A stretch of DNA of 42,149 nucleotides from Atopobiaceae bacterium (GTDB lineage: Bacteria > Actinomycetota > Coriobacteriia > Coriobacteriales > Atopobiaceae), in NCBI GenBank assembly GCA_022482785.1, contig JAKVON010000017.1, positions 1 to 42,149 of the forward strand. Reading direction: 5' to 3'. The translations under genes and the position numbers were made by a program. The notes under the pieces were generated by a model that was not told where the DNA came from, ran no database searches, and saw nothing but the letters and a program-made list of their open reading frames with translations. This document shows positions 34,201 to 42,149 of this stretch, in pieces (positions within the stretch are counted from its first letter, which is position 1; every line of letters begins with the position of its first letter).

Positions 34201-35701
34201 GGGCGTCGCGAGCGAGCCGTCGTCCGGGTCCGCGGTGCCGCTCCACACGGCCTCGTCCTTCCCGTACGACTTCCCGCCCACCGTGACGGGGTTGGCGCTG
34301 CGGTTGTAGATGGTGTACGTCGCGTCGAGCGAGGCGTCGCCCTGAGGGGTCGTTGAGTCGAGCTCGAGGTCGCGCTTGGCGAGCGACATGCCGCCGCGGA
34401 TCACGTCGTCGCCGACCTCCGGCGCCACGTAGGTCGTGACAGACTCCGCGGTGCCCTCCGCCGTGACGCGCACGGTGTGGGGCTCGGTGTCGGTGAGGAG
34501 GTAGCCCTCGGGGGCCGTGACCTCGGTCACGACGACCGTGCCGAGCGGGATTGTCGGGTTGCCCTTCGAGTCGTGGTAGAGCTCGTCGCCGGAGACGAGG
34601 TGCTCGGCGTCGAGGGTGGCCCTGCCGTCCGCCCCGGTGCGCAGCACCCAGGTGCGCGCGGGCTTCCCCTCCGCCTTGGCGGAGGCGTAGTACTCGACGC
34701 GGAACTCCGCGCCGGCGAGCGTCGCGTCGCCCTGGGCGGAGCCGCCCGTCTCGGAGTCCACCTTCGCGACGGCCAGGCCGAGCGGGTTCGACTGCGGCTG
34801 CTCCGGCGCGTCCACGCGGGAGTCCCTCCCCGCGCTGACGGTGACCTTGTGGGCCTTTCCGTCGAGGGCGTAGCCCTTGGGCGCCTTGGTCTCGCGCACC
34901 CAGTAGGTCCCCGGCGCGAGCTGGTCTGCCGAGCCGTTCCCCTTCGAGTCGGTCGTGATGGTGGCCACCTGGTTCGTGCAGCCCTCGTCGGTGAACACGC
35001 CGTACTCCGCGCCTGCCAGGCTGTAGAGCCCTCCGCCGCCGAGATGGACGTGTCGGCAGACGTCTTGCCCAGGCTGATGGAGCCGAAGGGCAGCACCTCG
35101 ACGACGCTCTGGCACGAGGCGTCGTCGTGGTACCAGACGCGGCTCATGCGGTCCCACTCGCCGCTCTGCCCGGCGTGCGCGCGGGCGTCCGCCACGACGG
35201 ACTGGATCTTCCCCACGTCGGAGCGGCTGACGCGGCCTCCCGCGCCCTCGTAGATGTTGCCGTACATGTCACCAGCCGTGTAGGAGCCGCTCCCGAAGTC
35301 GACGCTCGCGCCGCAGAGCATCCACACCGCGAGGTTGATCGACGAGTCGGGCGTGGCGAATCCCTGGGGGTTGCCCGGCGCGACCTGCGCCATGAGGTAG
35401 GCCAGCGCGTGGGGGTCGGGCAGGATCCCGGAGGCCTCGCCCGTCCAGTCCCAGCGCGTGAAGGTGTGATAGTCGGGGTTGCCGCGCTCGGGGTTGATGC
35501 AGTACGCCTCGTGGCCGTCGTCCGTGCCGAACGCGATGAAGCCCTCGCCGCCGTGGGTCGAGCTCGTGATGGTCATCGAGCCGCTCGCCGCGTAGGCTGC
35601 CACCGGCGCGAGCGCGCCGAGGAGCTGCGAGGCGACGAGCACGGCCGCCATCGCGAGGCCCCCCGAGGCACCTGAGGATGTCCCTCTCTCTTCCCGCGCA
35701 T
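31207..35701 (-). CDS. VaFE-repeat/SpaA-like LPxTG surface adhesin with thioester-type N-terminus, frameshifted
   Basis: A giant wall-anchored protein (about 1,490 aa if repaired). A signal peptide ends near VAAYAASGS; the N-terminal domain with AYCINPERGNPDYHTF resembles thioester-forming adhesin domains. Four SpaA/Cna-B-like modules follow with GTYWVRETKAPKGYAL, VTEVTAPEGYLL, YEVRETESATGYLP and YVVRETKAPRGYLL, then five VaFE repeats (each with AYxxLxPGxEYxxxGTLMDK and LVAFE-type strands) and the sortase signal LPKTG, a hydrophobic helix and ELRRRRR. Two shifts are needed: near 35660 in a run of six G, and near 35034 where one missing C fits. The repaired start is ATG 35701, two bases after the upstream gene's stop. 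It probably helps donor-recipient or host attachment during mating. Confidence 0.85.
31480..33240 (-). repeat. Five VaFE protein repeats encoded in the adhesin gene
   Basis: Five units of roughly 330-350 bp each encode the GTLMDKATG-type motif, an AFE strand and an IxDEGQTV-type linker ending in xIGTTA. They differ at the DNA level enough that they look old rather than freshly duplicated, but the shared segments (for example GTCCATGAGGGTGCC) could still recombine and change repeat number. Confidence 0.75.
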
Positions 35702-35703
35702 GG

Positions 35704-36210
35704 CTACTCGCCCCGCACTGTCTCGGGCTGGGGGTCGCCGGCCCCGGGGCGCATGGCCTCGGAGCAGGCGCGGGCGTCCTGCGCGTGCTCCGCGAGCGGG
35801 CGGGGCGCCTGGTGGAGCTCCGCCCAGCGCCTGCGCGACTCGATGAGGGCCTCCTTGATCGCCTGGGGCGGGACCTTGCGGGTCTCGACCTGGTTGCGGC
35901 CGTTCTCGTCGGGGATGGGGTTGCCGTCCGCGTCGAGCACGGAGCGGCGCAGCCACACCTCGCGGTCGGCGAGCAGCGGGACGTCGCGCCAGTGCTCCCC
36001 CTTGAAGCGGCTCTCGTCGACGAAGAGCGCGCTGAACTGCCAGCCCCCGAGGTCCTCGCCGTCGACGACGGTCCCCATGGGCAGCGTCACGAGGTTGAAC
36101 GACCTCTCCTCGCCGGTCTTCCAGTCCTGGTAGTGGATGTCCTCGCGCACGAAGTTCTCGTGCACGGTGAGGTAGACGCGCTGGCGCCCCTCGTGGTTGG
36201 TGTCGGCCAT
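35704..36210 (-). CDS. Conserved-type ICE hypothetical protein, 168 aa
   Basis: ATG 36210 has GGGAGG six bases upstream. The protein (MADTNHEGRQRVYLTVHENF, WKTGEERSFNLVTLPMGTVV, LGGWQFSALFVDESRFKGEH) is soluble, contains several aromatic-rich strands and ends in a low-complexity acidic/Pro tail. There is no signal peptide. It sits between the VirB6-like and adhesin genes, as part of the transfer operon, and appears intact. I cannot assign a function; a cytoplasmic transfer or regulatory role fits its place. Confidence 0.75.
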   Translation of the reverse strand: MADTNHEGRQRVYLTVHENFVREDIHYQDWKTGEERSFNLVTLPMGTVVDGEDLGGWQFSALFVDESRFKGEHWRDVPLLADREVWLRRSVLDADGNPIPDENGRNQVETRKVPPQAIKEALIESRRRWAELHQAPRPLAEHAQDARACSEAMRPGAGDPQPETVRGE

Positions 36211-36293
36211 GGTCTGGCCTCCCTTCCGCCCGGTCGGCCCGGGCTGTTCCTGTTCCTTCCTATGCCTGCCCCCTGGCGGTCCCCTCTCCCTTC

Positions 36294-37283
36294 CTATCCG
36301 CCCAGGGCGTCGCGCGCCCAGCTGCCGGACTTCGCCAGGCTGAGCACGAGAAGCACGCACATCGCCACGTACTGGAGGGCGTAGCTGAGCCCTCCCACGA
36401 CCGAGTCCGCGGCCGTCCCGGTGCCCGCGCTGGCCGCGTCGAGCCCGCCGAGCACGACGGGGAACGCGACGAGCAGCACGAGCGTGATGATGCCGGCGAG
36501 GCAGGTCCCCGCGAAGTGCCGCAGGAACGAGACCCCCGCCTGGCGGGTGTCCTCGAGGCCCATGAGGGCGAGCGGTATCGGGGAGAGCGCCGCCATCATG
36601 TAGATCTGGATCGCGCGCCCCCAGGTCACGACGAGCGCCACCACGTAGGCGACGATGACGACGAGCCAGGAGACGAGCGCGACGACGATCATCGCGAGCA
36701 GCGCCGCCACGTCGTCGTCCTCGGTGACGACGGAGACCTCGGTGAGGTCCATGGCCCCGCCCGAGCCCACGACCGAGGCCGCGCGCCGTATCGCGAGCCG
36801 CGCCACCTCGTAGAGGGCCCGCATGAGCTCGAAGGAGTTCTGCACGAGGAAGAGCATCACGGCGAAGAAGACGAGGAGGAACACGACCTCCCTCACGCCG
36901 GGCATGCTCGCGTTGCCGTCCATGCGCTGCGAGATGTGGATGAGCTGCACCGTGAAGACGAGCGACAGCACCCCGCAGCCGATGGGCAGGACGGCCGTCT
37001 GCCAGACGCCGTGCGCGATGCCGTAGAGGCTCGCCGAGCCGGCGGAGCCCAGCATCGTCTCGAAGGGCGCCGAGAGCACCCCGTCCACGCCGATGGAGGC
37101 GAGCACCTTCGCCTGGGCCCCGAAGATCCAGTTGGCGCAGTCCCGCAGCACCCCGCACATCCACCCGTTGACGTCGTCCTCGATCGAGGCGTACGCCGGG
37201 GTCGGCGCGAGGAGCGTCGCCGCGAGCAGGGCGAGCGTCGCCGCGAACGCCGCGGCGAGCCCGCGCCTCCCCCTAGCGCCCAT
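36294..37283 (-). CDS. VirB6/TrbL-like polytopic channel protein, 329 aa
   Basis: Part of the inner-membrane pore of the type IV secretion apparatus. I start it at ATG 37283 (MGARGRRGLAAAFAATLALL), which gives a signal peptide ending APTPAYA; the open frame continues upstream only by chance into the preceding gene. About five or six membrane helices follow, including VVFLLVFFAVMLFLVQNSF, IVVALVSWLVVIVAYVVALV and IITLVLLVAFPVVLGGL. The helix-rich core with SPIPLALMG and a C-terminal FAGTCLAGI stretch suits VirB6-like proteins of Gram-positive ICEs. Intact. Confidence 0.75.
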   Translation of the reverse strand: MGARGRRGLAAAFAATLALLAATLLAPTPAYASIEDDVNGWMCGVLRDCANWIFGAQAKVLASIGVDGVLSAPFETMLGSAGSASLYGIAHGVWQTAVLPIGCGVLSLVFTVQLIHISQRMDGNASMPGVREVVFLLVFFAVMLFLVQNSFELMRALYEVARLAIRRAASVVGSGGAMDLTEVSVVTEDDDVAALLAMIVVALVSWLVVIVAYVVALVVTWGRAIQIYMMAALSPIPLALMGLEDTRQAGVSFLRHFAGTCLAGIITLVLLVAFPVVLGGLDAASAGTGTAADSVVGGLSYALQYVAMCVLLVLSLAKSGSWARDALGG

Positions 37284-37999
37284 CTGCAGGACACCTCGAA
37301 GGTCGTGCCGTCCCACGCGACCGGCGACGGTGGTCGACGCCGGGTCGTCGCAGGCGAGGGTCGCGGTGACCCGCCCGCTCGCCGTGTCGAGCGAGACCTC
37401 GGGGGAGAACGTCGCCGTGGCGGCGTCCGGGACCCACGTGGCGCAGAACGCCTCGACGCCGTGGGCGAAGCCCTGCCAGTCGCCCACGAGCGAGAGGTAG
37501 GCCTCGGGCACGCCCTCGATGCGGACCGTGCCCGCGCCCTCGGCCTCGACGTAGGTCCCCGCCAGGCGGAAGGCGCCTGAGGAGACCGTCATGCGGCCCC
37601 CGTCGCGCCCCAGGCGCAGCTCGTCGTCGAAGGTCGCCCCCTCCGGCCCGACGCAGCGGACCCCGACGAGCCCCTCCGACTCGTCCAGGACCTGGAACGA
37701 CGTGACGGAGAGGTCCCCCTCCGCGGAGCGCTCGACGAGCGTGCCGCCGCGGACCGAGAGCGTGGCGCCCGAGCCGTCGGCCGCCTCCCAGGCGCGCGTG
37801 CGGACCGCGTCCGCCTCGCCCTCGGGCTCGGGGATGCGCCAGCGCGTGGTCGCGACCTCCTCCTCGGTGGCCACCTGCCCGGCCTGGGGCGGCTCCTCCT
37901 GGGAGCGCCCTGGCCACGCACCTCGTGGCGCAGGAGACCATGCCGACGGCTACGGGCCCCCGCCACGGCGAGCGCGATGATCGTGTTCCTTCTCTCCAT
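37273..37999 (-). pseudogene. Probable lipoprotein or secreted protein of transfer operon, frameshifted
   Basis: ATG 37999 (MERRNTIIALAVAGA) follows AGGAGA and opens a signal-peptide-like segment; in a shifted frame it continues AVGMVSCATR, giving a possible lipobox Cys, then in a third frame VATEEEVATTRWRIPEPEGE to TLACDDPASTTVAG, and finally (after a shift near 37310) VAWDGTTFEVSC. Shifts near 37955, 37905 and 37310 are needed; one extra C (37955) and one extra G (37310) account for two. The mature part is Gly/Asp-rich and beta-like (SGATLSVRGGTLVERSAEGD). Function unknown; it is probably a cell-surface component of the mating apparatus. The end is placed at the TAG at 37273-37275, which is uncertain. 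Confidence 0.6.
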
Positions 38000-38010
38000 G
38001 TGTCTCCTTC

Positions 38011-39870
38011 CTAGGCGAGCGGGACGCCGCCGTACCAGCCCCACCGGGGCGTCGTGGTCGACGAGTAGTAGGCGACCCACTCCTCCACGGGCGTCATGCG
38101 TATGTAGCCGACGTTGTCGCGGACCATGCCGCCGCCCACGTAGATGGCGACGTGGCCGTAGATGGACCCCGCGTAGGTGCCGGCGTGGGAGGGCACCGCG
38201 ATGACCATCCCGGGCCTGAGGGTCGACAGGTCCGAGCTCGTGCACCACGCCCAGTAGATGTCGCGCGCGTCGCCGCCGTACTGGCGCCCCAGCCCCACGC
38301 GCTCGTAGACGCGCATGACCCACTCCGCGCAGTAGCCGCCCTCGTGGTAGGTCTCGGCGAACGCGGCGTTGACGACGGCCTGCTGCCTCGCCGACGCGTC
38401 GGCGCCGAGGTCGAGCGAGCCGGTGACCTCGCCTCCCGAGGCCTCGAAGTCCTCCGCGCTCATGGAGTCGAAGCGCCTGAGGCCGTAGGTGTCCATGACC
38501 GAGACGAGCGCCGCCACGTAGTCGGAGCTCGTGGCGTACCCCGCGTCCTTCAGGCCCTCCGCCATGAGGTCCGAGTCGCGCTCGGCGATGGCCCGGCGGA
38601 TGATGGGGTTGTCCGCGTAGAGCGGGTTCTGCAGCAGCACGCGGGAGCGGAAGCGGATCGAGGCCACCTTCGTGACGAAGCAGGTGAAGTAGTCGGTGAT
38701 GGTGACGGACACCCCGTCGTACTCCTCCCCGGTGAGCCACGCCTCGCAGCCCGACACCTCGGGGCACCCGGCGAAGCTCGGGGACCACTTGATGCCGAAG
38801 AGGTTGTTGTCCCGCTCGGCGAGCCCCGAGAGGTGGTCGCCCACGCCGGACTCGAGGATGATCTGCGCCAGCGTGCAGCCCGCGGGATGCCCGTACTCCT
38901 CCTGGCACTCGAGGGCCTCGAGCACCATCTCGTAGGTGATGTAGGGCGGCAGGCCCGCCACGACCCTCTGCATGTCGTCCTCGTGCTTCCAGAAGCCGAA
39001 GAGGGCGCCGAGGAGCTGGCTTGCCAGCAGCGCCGCCAGCACCACGGACAGGGTGGCCGCGGCGGCGCCGGCGAGCGGCGCGGCGATCGACGCCAGCGCC
39101 GCGACGAGCCTGTCGCGCACACGGCGCCCCGCCCCCTGGGCGACTGGCGCCGCCGCGGACGGCGCCGCCTGTGCGGCGTGGGCCTCTCGGATGGCGGACG
39201 CCACGTTGGCCCGCCTCTGGCGCTCCCTCGGCGTCGGCCTCCTGCGCGCCGAGCGCGAGAGCCTCCCCGGGCGGGACGGAATCGTGGCGACGCGTGGGTC
39301 GCGGCGCGGGGTGGGCCTGCGTCCGTGCAGGCGCTCGGCGGCCTCGCGGCCGCCCTCGGTGTCGATGCGCCGGCGCGGCTGGCGCGTCCCCGTTGGCGCG
39401 GCTGGCGCGTCTGCATTGGCGCGATCGGCGAAAGTGCGTTGGAGCGACTGGCGGGCCTGCGTCGGCCGCTGCGCGCCTCCCGCCGCGTCACCAGCCGTGA
39501 CGGGCGCCCCTCCCGCGTCCTCCGCTTCGGAGGCGCCGTCCGACAGGCGGTCGTACATGCGCCGCTTGAGCCTGCCCTCGGCGATGGCGATCGCGTCGTC
39601 GGAGGCGTCGTGGTCGCCGTCCCCGTCCCGGTCGCCGCCCAGCGCCCAGTCGGCAGCCTCCGCCGCCCTGCGGCGACGGTCCTCGAGCCGGACCGCCCTC
39701 GCGGCGGCAGCCGAGGCCCCGGCGCGGGCGCCGCCCCGCCTGGTGGCGGAGAGTGCGCCCTCGTCCGAGCCGTGCGCGATGCCGGCGCTCACGGCGTCGG
39801 TCCTGCCCTCGCGGGCGACCGCCGCCGCGCTGCCGGTGTGCCTCCTGGCGACGTCCGGGCGTCCCGTCAT
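38011..39870 (-). CDS. Membrane-anchored peptidoglycan hydrolase (glucosaminidase + CHAP/NlpC-type), 619 aa
   Basis: A VirB1/Orf14-type enzyme that opens the cell wall for the mating channel. ATG 39870 overlaps the VirB4-like stop (ATGA). Residues 1-240 are Arg/Ala/Pro-rich and presumably cytoplasmic, a single membrane helix (AAATLSVVLAALLASQLLGA) follows, then a GH73-like domain (TLAQIILESGVGDHLSGLAE, NNLFGIKWSPSF) and a C-terminal Cys-His peptidase/amidase domain with GGYCAEWVMRVYE (Cys) and YGHVAIYVGGG (His). It has no frameshift. The long basic N-terminal tail is longer than in Tn916-type relatives and may dock to the ATPases. Confidence 0.88.
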   Translation of the reverse strand: MTGRPDVARRHTGSAAAVAREGRTDAVSAGIAHGSDEGALSATRRGGARAGASAAAARAVRLEDRRRRAAEAADWALGGDRDGDGDHDASDDAIAIAEGRLKRRMYDRLSDGASEAEDAGGAPVTAGDAAGGAQRPTQARQSLQRTFADRANADAPAAPTGTRQPRRRIDTEGGREAAERLHGRRPTPRRDPRVATIPSRPGRLSRSARRRPTPRERQRRANVASAIREAHAAQAAPSAAAPVAQGAGRRVRDRLVAALASIAAPLAGAAAATLSVVLAALLASQLLGALFGFWKHEDDMQRVVAGLPPYITYEMVLEALECQEEYGHPAGCTLAQIILESGVGDHLSGLAERDNNLFGIKWSPSFAGCPEVSGCEAWLTGEEYDGVSVTITDYFTCFVTKVASIRFRSRVLLQNPLYADNPIIRRAIAERDSDLMAEGLKDAGYATSSDYVAALVSVMDTYGLRRFDSMSAEDFEASGGEVTGSLDLGADASARQQAVVNAAFAETYHEGGYCAEWVMRVYERVGLGRQYGGDARDIYWAWCTSSDLSTLRPGMVIAVPSHAGTYAGSIYGHVAIYVGGGMVRDNVGYIRMTPVEEWVAYYSSTTTPRWGWYGGVPLA

Positions 39871-42149
39871 GCGAAGTGCCTCCCCGGAGGCGCCATGGGG
39901 TCGGGCACGCGGCGGGCGAGGCGCGCCGTGTCGCCCGCGGCCCGCCTGGCTTCGGCGACCTCGTCGGGCTTGGTGTTGAAGAGGTCGTAGAGCTCGCCTT
40001 TGGGGAAGTCGTCCTTGATGGGGACGCGTGCCGCGCCTGCCACCAGCAGCCCCTCGCCGGGGCGCACCGACTCGTCGATGTAGGTCGCCTCCTCGTCGGA
40101 GAGCCCGAGCAGGTCGACCCACGCCTTGCGGTCGAGCGGCGACTGCTTGTGCAGCAGGATGAAGTCGGAGTTGAGCACCATGTTGCGCGCCTCCTCGTGC
40201 GCGAGCATGTAGACGCTGTTCTGCGTGATGCCCGTGCAGACGAGGTTGAACTTGCGGCCCTCCGCCCAGAACTTCGAGAAGTAGCTGACGATCGCGGGGT
40301 GGTCGAAGAGCGACTGGACCTCGTCGATGTAGAGCCAGGTGGTGACGCCGCGCTCCCAGTTGCGGTACATGAGGTTGCGCACCGCCTCCAGCGCCGTGAG
40401 CATCGCGAAGGTGCGCATGTTGCTGGAGAGGTCCTTGAGGTCGACGTTGGTGACGCGGGCGCCGAAGCCCACGGTCGACTCGTGGTTGAAGAACGAGAGG
40501 GCGCCCCTTGACGTAGCGCTCGTAGCGCAGGGCGATGTCGCGCGCCTCGGGCTCGTCCTGCTCGAGGAGCACGTCGTAGAGGTCGCCGAGGACGGGCACG
40601 CGGCCCGCCGCCCCGCAGCGCTCGTAGGCGAGCTCGACGCAGCGGCTGATGATGGACTTGTCCGCCTCGGGCAGCCCCTGGCTCCCCTCCGCCATCGTGG
40701 CGCCCGAGAGCGCGAGGAACGCGTCGATCTTGAAGGCGCGCTGCGCCGCGGGCGGCTGGCCCGCGACGTCGGCGAGGTCGAAGGGGTTCAGGCAGGCGCC
40801 CGACCCCGGCCCGAGCTTCACCGAGACGCCGCCGTTGGGCACGACGACGCTCGCGTACTCGCCCGGCCGGGTCGAAGATCACGACCTGGTCGTCCCTGTA
40901 CGCGAGGATCGTGTTCTCGATCTCGCGCTTCACGGAGAAGGACTTGCCGCTTCCCGGCTTGCCCGAGACGTAGCCCATGGGGCTCGCCAGGCTCTTGCGG
41001 TTGCATATCACGAGGTTCGAGCTCACCTTGTTCTGGCCGTAGTAGCCGCCGCCCTCCTGGTTCACCTCCTGGGTGGCGAAGGGGATCTGTATGGCGACCT
41101 CGGCGGTGGTGGAGAGCCGCCCGACCTCGACGTGGTTGTTGCCGAGGGGCAGCACCGAGTTCAGGCCCTCGCGCTGGCGGTACGCGAGCGTGGAGAGGTC
41201 CACCGACCACGAGCGCGCCGTCGAGATGATCTGCATGACCTGGTTCTCGAGCTCCGCGCGGGTGCGCGCGTAGGTGTGCACGAGCCCGGTGTAGGCGAAG
41301 AGGCGCTGGTTCTTGTTCTGCAGGTGGTCGAGCAGGTCCTCGGCCTCGGCCTTGGAGTACTTGAGCTCGGACGGCAGGATCTCGAAGTCGTAGCCCTTCT
41401 TCACGGCGCTCATCTGCTCGTCGATGATCTCCTTGTCCATCCAGGCGAGGCGCTGCTTGACGAGGGCCACCGCCTTGGCCTTGTCCATGCCCTGCACGTG
41501 CAGGGTGGCGCAGAGCGGTATGGGGAGGTCGATGACCGACGCGAGGCAGCGGTCGGAGAGCTCGCTTCCGAAGGAGCGCACGACGAGCGTCTGGTGCCAC
41601 ATGCCGTCGATGACGAGCTGCGTGGGGGACCCCTCGGGGCGGAGCTCGATCGCGTCGGGGCAGACGAGGTCCTTGGTGCGCAGGCCGGTCGTCGGCCCCA
41701 CCATCGACCAGTCGAAGACGAGCGGTCGTCCCGGCCGGAGCAGGTCGTTGATGGCGCGCAGGCCTGCCTCGCCGTCGAGTGGCTCGACCTCGCAGCGGAC
41801 GCGCGAGAGGGCCCCGGCGACGCTGCCGCGCACGCGCGCGAGCATCGGCACGGCGGCGTCCACGTCGCGGGCGCCGACCGCGTAGGTGATCGTGCGGGTG
41901 CGCACGAGGTTGGAGACCCCCTCGCGCATCTTGTCGTTGAGGATGCGGTTGTACTCGCGCGCGTAGCGCCCCGTGACGGGGTCCGAGTCGTCGAAGAACG
42001 CGCGGCTGCCCGATCTCCTCCGCGGGAATCGGCGTGTTGGCGACGGAGAGCTGAAGCGACGTGTCCGCCCCGAACGAGTCGTAGAGCTGGCAGCAGGCCG
42101 AGAAGATGGCCTCCTGGGCCTCCTGCCGCGCGGACTGGTAGCTCACGTC
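39867..42149 (-). pseudogene. virB4: VirB4-like conjugation ATPase, 5' end outside window, three frameshifts
   Basis: VirB4-family ATPases power type IV secretion. Walker A GKPGSGKSFSVKREI and Walker B TTWLYIDEVQSLF are present, along with the family pattern NLVCTGITQNSVYMLA and FILLHKQSP. The coding sequence enters at the window end (about 42146) and changes frame near 42005, 40868 and 40505; each is repaired by removing one G from a GGG or GGGG run (giving IGSRAFFDD, DPAGEYASVV and YVKGALSFFN). The stop at 39867 overlaps the hydrolase start. The repetition of the same error type argues for consensus errors and an intact gene. Confidence 0.85.

Noticed and set aside
31106..34246. 1046-aa minus-strand frame rich in Arg/Gly/His
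   Set aside because: Out-of-frame translation of the adhesin; only its last 34 codons, which follow the adhesin stop, look like a real small gene.
36294..37874. Apparent 526-aa fusion of a secreted beta-like protein and a VirB6-like protein
   Set aside because: The join crosses a point where a third frame gives a better continuation of the first protein (VAWDGTTFEVSC), and a signal peptide begins at ATG 37283; two genes with a frameshift explain it better.
1..42149. tRNA or rRNA genes and a tRNA-type attachment site
   Set aside because: I saw no tRNA cloverleaf or rRNA segment and no integrase gene; the ICE ends probably lie outside the window.

Overview
The window is GC-rich (about 60-70%) with strongly GC-biased third codon positions. 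It reads as an integrative and conjugative element (ICE) plus cargo from a gut/oral Coriobacteriia-type actinobacterium (Olsenella/Collinsella/Atopobiaceae-like). That placement rests on composition, on the MobC/relaxase pair, on the VaFE/LPxTG adhesin inside the transfer operon and on the PcfJ-like gene. It is inference, because no rRNA or housekeeping marker is present.

Layout, left to right. (1) 1-1169: a frame-broken ABC exporter, cut by the window edge. (2) 1440-5418: ICE accessory genes, each behind a long GC-rich leader with hairpins: PcfJ-like (frameshifted), several small hypotheticals and a 142-aa protein. A short ORF at 5419 looks truncated. (3) 5487-14109, minus strand: a tightly overlapped defence operon, hsdM-hsdS-hsdR (type I restriction-modification) followed by a small unknown, a GIY-YIG+DUF4357 protein and a HEPN-like protein. 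(4) 14522-15400: an ArdC-type antirestriction protein. (5) 15645-19538: a tandem pair of DUF262 (GmrSD-like) genes, only the first with an HNH/DUF1524 end. (6) 19708-23682: mobilisation block with candidate oriT, mobC, and a MobP-type relaxase gene interrupted by an ISL3-family insertion sequence with an 8-bp target duplication, then a coupled hypothetical and a 34-aa membrane peptide. (7) 23732-30808, minus strand: a four-gene operon of dynamin-like GTPase, large HerA-like ATPase, HNH/WHH-type nuclease toxin and DUF6985-type immunity protein. This is the best candidate for an undescribed system. (8) 31106-42149, minus strand: conjugation operon with VirB4-like ATPase, membrane-anchored peptidoglycan hydrolase, a probable lipoprotein, VirB6-like channel protein, a small conserved protein, a giant VaFE adhesin and a 34-aa membrane peptide. 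A strong hairpin at 30984-31020 ends it.

How the parts fit. VirB4, VirB6, the wall hydrolase and the adhesin would build the mating apparatus. MobC and the relaxase would process oriT. ArdC and the leader-equipped genes would help the element establish in a new host. The RM operon, DUF262 pair and dynamin/HerA/nuclease module are defence or competition cargo. The relaxase is broken by the IS, so this copy is probably not self-transmissible unless the IS excises precisely or a relaxase acts in trans.

Sequence quality. At least 17 frameshifts fall in 1-2.8 kb and 30.4-42.1 kb, and I saw none in 3.0-30.3 kb. Many are repaired by adding or removing one G or C in a short run, so some broken genes may be consensus errors rather than true pseudogenes.
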